8,333 nucleotides of DNA from GCA-002715885 sp045561575 (GTDB taxonomy: Bacteria; Bacteroidota; Bacteroidia; Flavobacteriales; BACL11). Both the position numbers and the translations under genes were made by a program. Below are positions 1 through 6,809 of the stretch, one piece after another (position 1 is the stretch's first letter; every line of letters starts with the position of its first letter). The DNA lies in NCBI GenBank assembly GCA_045561575.1, contig JBJKXM010000034.1:1-8333 (forward strand), given 5' to 3'. A model generated the notes under the pieces. That model searched no databases. It was not told the origin of the DNA and worked only from the letters and a program-made list of their open reading frames with translations.

Positions 1-1514
1 CAAATGGATCAATTAATTTAGCTATTGTTCCTGGATCAAATCCACCACTTCCTATTACAATTTCATCTGTTAATAGTGTTACCCCAATTAATTCTCAATA
101 TTTTGTGGATAATTCAGGTGGGTTAGATACAATAGCTTTTGCAGATGGATATACTACAGTTTTAACAGCAAATGCTATTGTACAGTGTGGAGAAACATAC
201 CATATTCGTTTAGCAATTGCAGATGGATCTGATCAAGGTTTGAGTTCTTTTGTATGGCTTCAAGAAGGTAGTTTTTCTTCTCCTGTTCTTGAAGTAGTTG
301 ATGATTTAGGACTTGACTCAACTTTATTAGAGATACCATGTAATTCGTCTGTTACCCTAACAGCAAATGGTGGAGTAGGTGCAACTTACGAGTGGTATGA
401 TTTAAGTGGAAATATTTTTAGTACAAATAATAATGTTACTGTAGGAAATGGTACATATTGGGTAACAGCAACTTCTTTTGGTTGTCCAGTAATTTCAGAC
501 ACTTTAACTGTAATATCTCAACCAGCACCTACAGTTACTCTAGGAAGTGATCAAACAATTGATTGTAACTCTACAGCTGTTTTAAATCCATCAATTTCTG
601 GAGGATCTGGTACTTATAGCTATCTTTGGAACACCAATTCCACTTCTAATACTTTAAATACTGGAGGGGGTTTTTATAGCGTTTTAGTAACTGATGATTT
701 AACCGGATGTTATGGTGAAGATTCAATTACAATTTTTGAAGATCAACCACCAAATACCGTTCTTTCTGGTGGAGGTTCAATATGTGCTGATGGTACAGTT
801 GCAGAAATCAATTTTGCCTATGATGGCTTATTGCCATGGGATTTACAGTATTACAATCAAACAGATACTTTTATTCAATCAAATATTCAAACACCCAGTT
901 ATAGTTTTGTAACTACAAGCCCTGGAACATATCAAATTTTAAATGTACAAGATTTAAATGATTGTATATCTAACTTTTCTGGTCAAGCAATAGTTCAATT
1001 AAACCAAATGCCAGAAGCTATTTTATCTCCTCAAGAATATACACTTTACATTGGTGATACATTATTTTTAGAACTATCTGAAAATTACACATCATACCAA
1101 TGGTTCAATGATAACAATGACTCAATAAGTACTAATACCATATTGTCAGTTTATCAAGCTGGTCAATATTACGTTTATGTCGAAGATCAAAATGGTTGTT
1201 ATGATTATTCTAATATTGTAATAGTAAATGAGGTTCCTAGAACAGAATTATATGTTCCAAACACTTTCACTCCAAATGCAGACTGGCACAATGAAGTTTT
1301 TATAGTTTACGGAGAAAATATTAAAGAGTATTCAATGAAAATCTTTGATCGTTGGGGTGATTTATTATTTGAAAGTAATAATATTGAAAAACATTGGGAT
1401 GGATATTTTAATGGAAATAAAGTAGAACAAGATAAGTATTTGTATCACATTGAAATTATTGGGGAAGATGACAAATTATTTACTAAAAGTGGAATAATAA
1501 ATGTGATACATTAA
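1..1514 (+). CDS. 5'-truncated choice-of-anchor L / T9SS type B sorting domain surface protein
   Basis: This is the C-terminal 503 residues of a large exported protein. The reading frame is open from base 3, and the first possible start inside the window (GTG at 105) lies within a conserved domain, so the true start is upstream. Residues 1 to about 95 match the end of a choice-of-anchor L domain (NGSINLAIVPG, NSQYFVDNS, the DGYTTVLTA region, then CGETYHIRLAIAD). Four Ig-like or SprB-like beta modules follow, with repeated GTYxVxxxDxxGC-type endings. From about residue 415 comes a gliding-motility-associated C-terminal domain of type B: YVPNTFTPN, then IFDRWGDLLFES, HWDGYFNG and KYLYHIEI. In known systems this domain directs T9SS export and surface attachment, often with a PorP/SprF-like partner; none is present here. 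The last base of the stop codon is the first base of the next gene's ATG. The ligand is unknown, but adhesion is plausible. Confidence 0.9.
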   Translation, partial: NGSINLAIVPGSNPPLPITISSVNSVTPINSQYFVDNSGGLDTIAFADGYTTVLTANAIVQCGETYHIRLAIADGSDQGLSSFVWLQEGSFSSPVLEVVDDLGLDSTLLEIPCNSSVTLTANGGVGATYEWYDLSGNIFSTNNNVTVGNGTYWVTATSFGCPVISDTLTVISQPAPTVTLGSDQTIDCNSTAVLNPSISGGSGTYSYLWNTNSTSNTLNTGGGFYSVLVTDDLTGCYGEDSITIFEDQPPNTVLSGGGSICADGTVAEINFAYDGLLPWDLQYYNQTDTFIQSNIQTPSYSFVTTSPGTYQILNVQDLNDCISNFSGQAIVQLNQMPEAILSPQEYTLYIGDTLFLELSENYTSYQWFNDNNDSISTNTILSVYQAGQYYVYVEDQNGCYDYSNIVIVNEVPRTELYVPNTFTPNADWHNEVFIVYGENIKEYSMKIFDRWGDLLFESNNIEKHWDGYFNGNKVEQDKYLYHIEIIGEDDKLFTKSGIINVIH

Positions 1515-4258
1515 TGATGAAAAAAATTATATTTTTCTTGTTATTGCCTTTTATCATTTCTGCGCAAACAACAGATTGGGTAAAATCATTTGGAGGAACT
1601 GAATCCGATAAGGGTATTAGTATTGGAGTTGATTCTTTGGGTTTTATCTATATAAGTGGATATTATAATACTTCTGCAGATTTTGATCAAATTAATTTAA
1701 CAAATCAAAATTCTGGTGGAACAAACAAGGAAAATTTTGTTGCCAAACTAGATTCTAATGGAAATGTGCTTTGGGCTATTCCTGGAGGAAATCAATCTGG
1801 TGGGTGTTGTGATGATAGGGCATTAGGAATGCATGTTACTGCTGGTGGTGATGTATTTATTACAGGTACTTTTTGGTCCTCCTATTATTTAGGGGTAAGA
1901 GGAGCGCCTACAACTATTGATGTACCTGGTGCTCAAAGAAATGCACATGATAATTCTCTACTTGCAAAAATTGATACCGACGGAAATCCTCAGTGGGTTA
2001 TTGGTTTTGGAGGAGATAACACTTCTGGAGGATGTTCATGGCCAATATATGATGCTGATGATCATTCTTATGATGTTGTTGTTGATGCTGATGGTTTTAT
2101 ATATGTAACTGGATTTTTCTCAGGCTATGATGCTGATTTTGATAGTTATACAATAACAAATCCAGAATGGGGTAATGATTGTCAACCTATGGGATATATT
2201 GGAAAGTTAGATTCAAGTGGTAATTGGCTATGGGTAGATAAATTTGATGGAATTAAAGATCAAAGAGGCTCAAGAGATAATAGATTAGCAATAGATCAAT
2301 TTTCAAATATCTATGTTGTTGGTGGTTTTCAAAATAGAGGAGTAAATCAAGTAGCAAATTATGGTCCTTTTACTTTAACTTCAAATGGTGAGTGGGACGG
2401 ATTTATTTTTAAAATGGATAAAGAAGGAAATTGGTTATGGGCAGAAGGAATAGGTAGTAATAAAACTGATAGAATAAATTCTGTTGCAATAGACGTATGT
2501 GATGATATCTATATTACAGGAGAATATCGTAATCCTATGTTATTTCCAGGCGGAAATGCATCAAATGGTTCTGATACATTAAGTCATAAACAAAAAAGAG
2601 ATGTTTTTGTTGCTAAAATGAATAATCAAGGTCAATGGAAATGGGCTAAAAGATTAAGAAGCTCATCTACTGATAAACCTTACCAAATGACAGTTGATAA
2701 AAATAAACAGGTTTTTCTTTGTGGGACAGCTGGAGATTCATTGAAACTTAATGATAATTTAACTGTTACTTCTCAAATTCCTGGAGACACAACAATGTCT
2801 ACATGGATCGCTCAATTGGATGGTTCAACAAATACAGGAGACTGGGTTTGGGGTAAATTAGCTGGTTCTAATACAGATGATGATGATAGGGCAAATGCTA
2901 TTTGTCCAGATGGTTTTGGTAATGTTTATGCAGTAGGGTTTTATGAAGATGTTGCTGATTTTGATGGTACTGTACTTGATGCAACTAATAGAAAAAAAGA
3001 TATTTTTGTTTGGAAAATGAGTATGACAACAGGCAGTTTTTCTTATAATAATTCTACTGATACGATATATTATAGTGATGTTGTTTATAATCCTCTAGAT
3101 ACAGGAATTTTTATTCAATCATCTTATTTAATTGATGGTTGTGATACTCTATTTGTAGATTCCATAATAGAAAGAAAGTTAGGTGTTAAGATTATTTTTG
3201 ATATTAATAATGTTGGATCTGCAATAGTTAGTGTTGATGGCCAAGTTCAAAATTTACCAGTTGAAAAGGAATACATCTCAGGTGATGTTATAAATATATC
3301 TGCCCAGATTGATCCTAATTGGCTTTTTGATTATTGGCATGTAAATACAAATACAGTTACTTTAAATGCAATATCTACCACATTTACAGCTATAGATGGT
3401 GATTCATGTGTTTTAAAAACAAAAGAAAAACCTCCATTAACATCTTTTATAGCCGGTGGTGATACAATATGTTCTAATACAGATGTAAATGCTGAAGTAA
3501 AGGTTTATTTTAATGGAGGTACACCCCCGTACACTTTTACTTATAACTATAATGGTGTTAATCAATCATCGATAACAACATTTGATAATCCATACATTAT
3601 TTATACAAAGGATGAAGGTTTATATACTTTAACATCATTTAATGATGCTAATTCATCAGGGACGATTTCAGGATCTGCATATGTTACAATCTCTGATCCC
3701 CCTAATGCTAATTTCTCAACTTCAGAGGATACTTTAAGTACATTATATACTACTGTAAGATTTGAAGATGATTCAAATGGAGATATTATTTCATGGAACT
3801 GGGATTTTGGAGATAAGAATTATAGTAATTCTATCAATCCAATTCACACTTACAATGATTCTTCTGGAATTGTCCAAGTTGAGTTAATTGTAGTTGATAA
3901 TAATGGATGTCGAGATACTACTTTTAAACAAATTTGGATTGAAGACGAATTTTGGATTTATCTTCCTAATAGTTTTACTCCAGATAATAATGATATAAAC
4001 GATTATTTCTGTATTTTATATAATGGTATTATTGAAGAGACATTTATTTTTAACATTTTCAGTAGAAATTATGATTTAGTTTACTCAACAGATAATATTT
4101 TGGATTTAAAATGTATGAGTAATGCTAATGGATGGGATGGAATGCATTATAAAACAGGTAATAAATTACCACTAGGAACTTATGTTTATGAAATTTATTT
4201 TCAGGATTTTGAGGGTTGGAAACACCGAAAAACAGGCAAAATCTTTCTTATTCGTTAA
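1514..4258 (+). CDS. SBBP beta-propeller / PKD / T9SS type B sorting domain protein
   Basis: A complete 914-residue exported protein. A signal peptide (MMKKIIFFLLLPFIISAQ, residues 1-18) supports this start; ATG also occurs at the second codon. From about residue 20 to 510 there are seven SBBP-type repeats. Each has a DxxGxIYxxG-like strand and ends in KxDxxGNxxW (KLDSNGNVLW, KIDTDGNPQW, KLDSSGNWLW, KMDKEGNWLW and weaker forms), consistent with one seven-bladed beta-propeller. Next come an InlB-repeat-like module with its GDVINISAQIDPNW segment, an Ig-like module starting at ICSNTDV, and a PKD domain with SWNWDFGD near residue 760. The last 105 residues, from YLPNSFTPDNND, are a type B sorting domain, but the usual RWG is replaced by SRNYD and there is an insertion before GWDG. 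The gene is probably translationally coupled to its upstream neighbour. Surface adhesion or binding is inferred; the ligand cannot be told from sequence. Confidence 0.92.
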   Translation: MMKKIIFFLLLPFIISAQTTDWVKSFGGTESDKGISIGVDSLGFIYISGYYNTSADFDQINLTNQNSGGTNKENFVAKLDSNGNVLWAIPGGNQSGGCCDDRALGMHVTAGGDVFITGTFWSSYYLGVRGAPTTIDVPGAQRNAHDNSLLAKIDTDGNPQWVIGFGGDNTSGGCSWPIYDADDHSYDVVVDADGFIYVTGFFSGYDADFDSYTITNPEWGNDCQPMGYIGKLDSSGNWLWVDKFDGIKDQRGSRDNRLAIDQFSNIYVVGGFQNRGVNQVANYGPFTLTSNGEWDGFIFKMDKEGNWLWAEGIGSNKTDRINSVAIDVCDDIYITGEYRNPMLFPGGNASNGSDTLSHKQKRDVFVAKMNNQGQWKWAKRLRSSSTDKPYQMTVDKNKQVFLCGTAGDSLKLNDNLTVTSQIPGDTTMSTWIAQLDGSTNTGDWVWGKLAGSNTDDDDRANAICPDGFGNVYAVGFYEDVADFDGTVLDATNRKKDIFVWKMSMTTGSFSYNNSTDTIYYSDVVYNPLDTGIFIQSSYLIDGCDTLFVDSIIERKLGVKIIFDINNVGSAIVSVDGQVQNLPVEKEYISGDVINISAQIDPNWLFDYWHVNTNTVTLNAISTTFTAIDGDSCVLKTKEKPPLTSFIAGGDTICSNTDVNAEVKVYFNGGTPPYTFTYNYNGVNQSSITTFDNPYIIYTKDEGLYTLTSFNDANSSGTISGSAYVTISDPPNANFSTSEDTLSTLYTTVRFEDDSNGDIISWNWDFGDKNYSNSINPIHTYNDSSGIVQVELIVVDNNGCRDTTFKQIWIEDEFWIYLPNSFTPDNNDINDYFCILYNGIIEETFIFNIFSRNYDLVYSTDNILDLKCMSNANGWDGMHYKTGNKLPLGTYVYEIYFQDFEGWKHRKTGKIFLIR

Positions 4259-4272
4259 TCTCTTATTTTTTT

Positions 4273-5274
4273 ATGAATCTTAGTAAGTTTTTTTATTTCT
4301 CATGTCTTTTTGTATCATTTATTTCATGTAATGAAATAAATGATGAAAAGCTTGTTACTAATTCAGGAGAAACTCAAGGAACATTTTACTATATAAAATA
4401 TATTAATCAGTCAGGCGATGATTTACATTCTGACATTGACAGTTTATTGTTATTAGTTGATAATAGTTTATCCACTTACAGTAAAAACTCATTGTTGTCA
4501 AATATTAATTACAACAAAGAATTTATTGTAGATTCTTTAATCAAGGAAGTTTTTCTAAAATCAAAAGAGATATATTTAGAAACTAATGGTTTTTTTGATT
4601 GTTCTGTCGCTCCACTTGTGAATGCATGGGGTTTTGGCTTTTCCCAAAAAGAAAAAATGGATTCAATTAAAGTTAGCCAACTATTAAATATTATTGGTTT
4701 TGATAAAGTTAACTTGAAAAATGACTCAATAATAAAACCAAATAAAATGCTTTTAGATTTTAATTCAATAGCTCAAGGATATACTGTTGATTTAGTTGCT
4801 AAAATGTTAGAATCGAAGGGAATAAATAATTACTTAGTTGAAATTGGAGGTGAACTTAGATCAAAAGGAAAAAATCCTAGCAATAAATTATGGACAATAG
4901 GAGTAGATAAACCAAATGAAAAGATTGATCCGAAAGATAGATTTCAATTTATTTTAGAATTAAATAATAAATCTTTAGCAACCTCAGGAAATTATAGAAA
5001 GTTTTTCATTGATGATGGTATAAAGTATTCTCATATCATCAATCCTAAAACAGGCTTTCCAGCAAAAAATAGATTGTTAAGTGTAACTGTTATACATGAT
5101 AACTGTATGGATGCTGATGCTTATGCAACTGCTTTTATGGTTATGGGCTTAAAAAAATCAAAAGATTTTATATCAAAAAAACAAGATTTAGAAGCTTATT
5201 TTGTTTATGGTAATATGGAAGGTGAGCTTGAAAGCTTTATAACTGATAATTTTGAAAAAAGAATAGTCGATTAA
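4273..5274 (+). CDS. apbE: FAD:protein FMN transferase, lipoprotein (ApbE family)
   Basis: ApbE transfers FMN from FAD to a threonine of target proteins. Known targets include NqrB and NqrC of Na+-NQR and RnfG/RnfD. The 333-residue protein starts with a short lipoprotein signal (MNLSKFFYF to FISC, Cys19), so it is probably lipid-anchored facing the periplasm. Family motifs are in order: QGTFYYIKY (35-43), the GFFDCSVAPLVNAWGFG region (106-122), LDFNSIAQGYTVDLVA (161-176), LVEIGGELRSKG (188-199), LATSGNYRKF, HIINPKTGFPA, and the metal-binding DNCMDADAYATAFMVMG segment. The frame is open back to an ATG at 4216, inside the previous gene. The ATG at 4273 is preferred because it places the signal peptide at the N terminus and leaves a 14-base gap. 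No separate promoter or terminator is seen in that gap, so read-through from the surface-protein gene is possible. Its 3' end meets nqrM. Confidence 0.95.
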   Translation: MNLSKFFYFSCLFVSFISCNEINDEKLVTNSGETQGTFYYIKYINQSGDDLHSDIDSLLLLVDNSLSTYSKNSLLSNINYNKEFIVDSLIKEVFLKSKEIYLETNGFFDCSVAPLVNAWGFGFSQKEKMDSIKVSQLLNIIGFDKVNLKNDSIIKPNKMLLDFNSIAQGYTVDLVAKMLESKGINNYLVEIGGELRSKGKNPSNKLWTIGVDKPNEKIDPKDRFQFILELNNKSLATSGNYRKFFIDDGIKYSHIINPKTGFPAKNRLLSVTVIHDNCMDADAYATAFMVMGLKKSKDFISKKQDLEAYFVYGNMEGELESFITDNFEKRIVD

Positions 5275-5462
5275 GATTCGTTAGGACACATTTCATCAGC
5301 AGTTTTTCCACAAAAACCACATGTTTCCCCTTCTTGATTTAAAAATGGACTTTGGCTTGCACATGTGCCAGCGAATTCCCCATCTTTTTTAAGAATTATT
5401 TTAATACCAATACCAATAAAAACAAAAGCAAGCATTAAAATTGTAATCAAAAAGATTTTCAT
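5271..5462 (-). CDS. nqrM: Na+-NQR maturation protein NqrM (DUF539)
   Basis: This 63-residue protein has one N-terminal transmembrane helix (residues about 3-24, MKIFLITILMLAFVFIGIG) followed by a basic KK pair and a small cysteine domain with Cys34, Cys48, Cys51 and Cys59 (GTCAS, CGFCG, EMC). This layout matches the DUF539/NqrM family. NqrM is required to assemble active Na+-NQR in Vibrio and is thought to help deliver iron to the cysteine-ligated centre between NqrD and NqrE. It is real despite its size because the family pattern is clear, it has its own promoter-like box, and it lies beside apbE, the other dedicated NQR maturation factor. Gene order is convergent: the stop codons of nqrM and apbE overlap in a TTAA palindrome. 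The NQR structural genes are not in this window. Confidence 0.88.
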   Translation of the reverse strand: MKIFLITILMLAFVFIGIGIKIILKKDGEFAGTCASQSPFLNQEGETCGFCGKTADEMCPNES

Positions 5463-5466
5463 ATTG

Positions 5467-5474
5467 CAAAATTA
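5467..5474 (-). promoter_or_regulatory. Bacteroidota -7 box for nqrM
   Basis: Read on the minus strand this is TAATTTTG, an exact match to the Bacteroidota -7 consensus TAnnTTTG. Only four bases (5463-5466) separate it from the nqrM ATG, so transcription should start at or next to the start codon and give a leaderless or nearly leaderless mRNA. No clear -33 TTG element was found at the usual spacing. In AT-rich DNA such a match can arise by chance, so the call rests on the consensus and its position. Confidence 0.5.
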
Positions 5475-5483
5475 CATAAAATT

Positions 5484-5518
5484 TCTATGAACTTTATCAG
5501 ATTACCAATGATCATAGA
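5484..5518. repeat. 7-bp inverted repeat between divergent -7 boxes
   Basis: TCTATGA at 5484-5490 is repeated exactly in inverted orientation as TCATAGA at 5512-5518, with a 21-base spacer. Each arm lies roughly 10 to 12 bases upstream of one of the two divergent -7 boxes. The symmetry would suit a dimeric regulator acting on both nqrM and mazG, but a 7-bp inverted match within about 80 AT-rich bases is also expected by chance fairly often, so function is speculative. Confidence 0.25.
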
Positions 5519-5530
5519 TATTAAAATTTA

Positions 5531-5538
5531 TAAGTTTG
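5531..5538 (+). promoter_or_regulatory. Bacteroidota -7 box for mazG
   Basis: TAAGTTTG matches the Bacteroidota -7 consensus TAnnTTTG exactly and lies seven bases before the mazG ATG at 5546. The predicted transcript would have almost no 5' leader. No convincing -33 TTG was found 17 to 23 bases upstream. It faces away from the nqrM box, so the 83-base gap acts as a divergent promoter region. Confidence 0.5.
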
Positions 5539-5545
5539 TTGCATT

Positions 5546-6325
5546 ATGAGTGATATGAAACAAAAAGCAGATGCATTTATTAGATTAGTTGAAATCATGG
5601 ACAGGTTAAGAGTAGAGTGTCCGTGGGATAAAAAACAGACAATTAGTTCTTTAAGATATTTAACAATTGAAGAGGTATATGAACTTTCAGACGCAATTTT
5701 AGATAAAGACTTTGAAGAAATTAAAAAAGAACTCGGTGATTTATTATTACATATTGTTTTTTACTCAAGAATTGCCTCTGAGGAAAATAAGTTTGATATT
5801 GCTGATGTATTAAATACAATTTCTGATAAATTGGTTCATAGACATCCTCACATTTATGGTGATGTAAAGGTTAAAGATGAAAAAGAGGTTAAAGAAAATT
5901 GGGAGAAACTTAAATTAAAAGAAGGAAAAAAATCTGTTTTAGAAGGTGTGCCAAAATCACTACCAGCTGTTGTTAAAGCATATAGAATTCAAGAGAAAGT
6001 TAGAGGAATAGGATTTGATTGGGAAAATAAACAACAGGTTTGGGAGAAAGTTTTAGAAGAAATGAAGGAGTTTAGGTATGAAGAAGAAGTAAAATCGAAT
6101 AAAATTGAAGATGAATTTGGAGATTTATTATTTGCTTTAATAAACTATTCTAGATTTATCAATATAAACCCTGAAGATGCTCTTGAAAAAACAAATAAAC
6201 GATTTATTAAACGGTTTCAGCTTCTTGAGAAAATGATTAAAAAAGATGAAAAAGATTTGTCAGATTTATCATTTGAAGAGATGAACAATTATTGGGACAA
6301 AGCCAAGAAAAAACTATCAAATTAG
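5546..6325 (+). CDS. mazG: nucleoside triphosphate pyrophosphohydrolase MazG
   Basis: MazG hydrolyses nucleoside triphosphates to monophosphate and pyrophosphate in the cytoplasm. It is linked to removal of abnormal nucleotides and, in E. coli, to control of ppGpp. The 259-residue length fits the full two-domain enzyme. The N-terminal domain shows CPWDKKQT (25-32), the Mg-binding pattern E42-E43-x-x-E46 with E62-L-G-D65, and RRHPHVF-like HRHPHIYGDV (98-107). A linker (SVLEGVPKSLPAVVKAYRIQ, 130-149) resembles the ALxxIPxSLPALxxAxKIQ stretch of E. coli MazG. The C-terminal domain has GIGFDW, E171-E172-x-x-E175 and E190-F-G-D193, so its metal ligands also look intact. The start at 5546 fits the promoter-like box just upstream. 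A T-run hairpin follows three bases after the stop codon, so the gene is probably a single transcription unit. Confidence 0.96.
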   Translation: MSDMKQKADAFIRLVEIMDRLRVECPWDKKQTISSLRYLTIEEVYELSDAILDKDFEEIKKELGDLLLHIVFYSRIASEENKFDIADVLNTISDKLVHRHPHIYGDVKVKDEKEVKENWEKLKLKEGKKSVLEGVPKSLPAVVKAYRIQEKVRGIGFDWENKQQVWEKVLEEMKEFRYEEEVKSNKIEDEFGDLLFALINYSRFININPEDALEKTNKRFIKRFQLLEKMIKKDEKDLSDLSFEEMNNYWDKAKKKLSN

Positions 6326-6327
6326 TT

Positions 6328-6358
6328 CTGTTGTAACTACTTACAATACAGTTTTTTT
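6328..6358 (+). terminator. putative Rho-independent terminator after mazG
   Basis: CTGTTGTAA (6328-6336) pairs with TTACA plus ACAG (6341-6351) around a four-base CTAC loop, with a two-base bulge in the 3' arm, and is followed directly by seven T residues (6352-6358). It begins two bases after the mazG stop codon. The stem is AT-rich and bulged, so efficiency may be modest, but its position between mazG and the next promoter-like box fits a transcript end. Confidence 0.55.
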
Positions 6359-6365
6359 AATATGT

Positions 6366-6373
6366 TATATTTG
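6366..6373 (+). promoter_or_regulatory. Bacteroidota -7 box for the lipoprotein-VTC-DUF4956 operon
   Basis: TATATTTG matches the TAnnTTTG -7 consensus and lies 25 bases before the ATG at 6399, just after the mazG terminator-like hairpin. A transcript would start near 6378-6380 with a leader of about 20 bases. No clear -33 TTG is present at normal spacing. It is the only promoter-like box noticed ahead of the four packed genes that follow. Confidence 0.5.
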
Positions 6374-6398
6374 TGAAGTAATTGTTAATTTCATTCAT

Positions 6399-6809
6399 AT
6401 GTCAAGATTTACATTATTCTTTCTGGTTATTTTTTTTGTTTCATCATGTGAAAAGCAAGCTGGTGAAGGAGGTACCTCAACAATAGAAGGTTCTGTATAT
6501 AAATTATCTACATATTATAATGTATTAACTCAGCAAAATGACACTATTTATTATCAGTTAGATTCCAAAAAAGATGTTTATATAATTTATTCTGATGATG
6601 AGGATGGATTTTATGATGATAATGTTGAAACAAATTGGAATGGTCAATATAGGTTTGAAAATTTAAGAAAAGGAGATTACACTTTATTTGTTTATGCAGA
6701 TAGTACTAATGCTTTAAATATTAATTATGACTATCCTATTTTTAAGCATGTAAAAATTGATGCTAATAATTCAACATTTACATTAACTGATTTTGTTATA
6801 AATGATTAA
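6399..6809 (+). CDS. small lipoprotein with carboxypeptidase-regulatory / Cna-B-like fold
   Basis: No specific family name is recognised with certainty. The 136-residue protein begins with a lipoprotein signal (FFLVIFFVSSC, lipid-attached Cys17), so it should be anchored in the outer or inner membrane. The mature part looks like one prealbumin-type beta-sandwich: TIEGSVY (28-34), a strand VYIIYSD (60-66), an acidic DDEDGFYDD segment (66-74), then NGQYRFENLRKGDYTLFVYAD (81-101), the usual GxYxFxxLxxGxYxLxV pattern of CarboxypepD_reg-like and SdrD-B-like domains. The acidic segment could bind calcium, but this is inference. It is the first gene of a packed operon and overlaps the VTC gene by eight bases, so it probably serves the same envelope system. 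Confidence 0.8.
   Translation: MSRFTLFFLVIFFVSSCEKQAGEGGTSTIEGSVYKLSTYYNVLTQQNDTIYYQLDSKKDVYIIYSDDEDGFYDDNVETNWNGQYRFENLRKGDYTLFVYADSTNALNINYDYPIFKHVKIDANNSTFTLTDFVIND

Noticed and set aside
105..107. GTG at 105 as the start of the first gene
   Set aside because: The frame is open back to base 3 and the upstream codons continue the choice-of-anchor L domain, so the gene begins outside the window.
712..912. Short + strand open frame (66 codons) inside the first surface-protein gene
   Set aside because: It overlaps a clear conserved coding frame, shows no recognisable family and has no promoter-like box.
1917..2108. Met- and Leu-rich + strand open frame (63 codons)
   Set aside because: It is an out-of-frame reading of the Asp/Gly-rich propeller repeats; the composition reflects GAT-rich codons.
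4216..4272. Upstream start for apbE at 4216
   Set aside because: It would add 19 residues ahead of the lipoprotein signal and overlap the preceding gene by 43 bases.
4259..4272. T-rich stretch between the second surface protein and apbE as a terminator
   Set aside because: There is a T run but no stem-loop before it.
5302..5317. GTTTTT-CCAC-AAAAAC hairpin near the apbE/nqrM junction
   Set aside because: It has six mostly A-T pairs, lies within nqrM coding sequence and has no T run after it, so a terminator call is not supported.
5359..5368. 10-bp palindrome GCACATGTGC inside nqrM
   Set aside because: It spans conserved codons around Cys34 and has no terminator features; one short palindrome is likely by chance.
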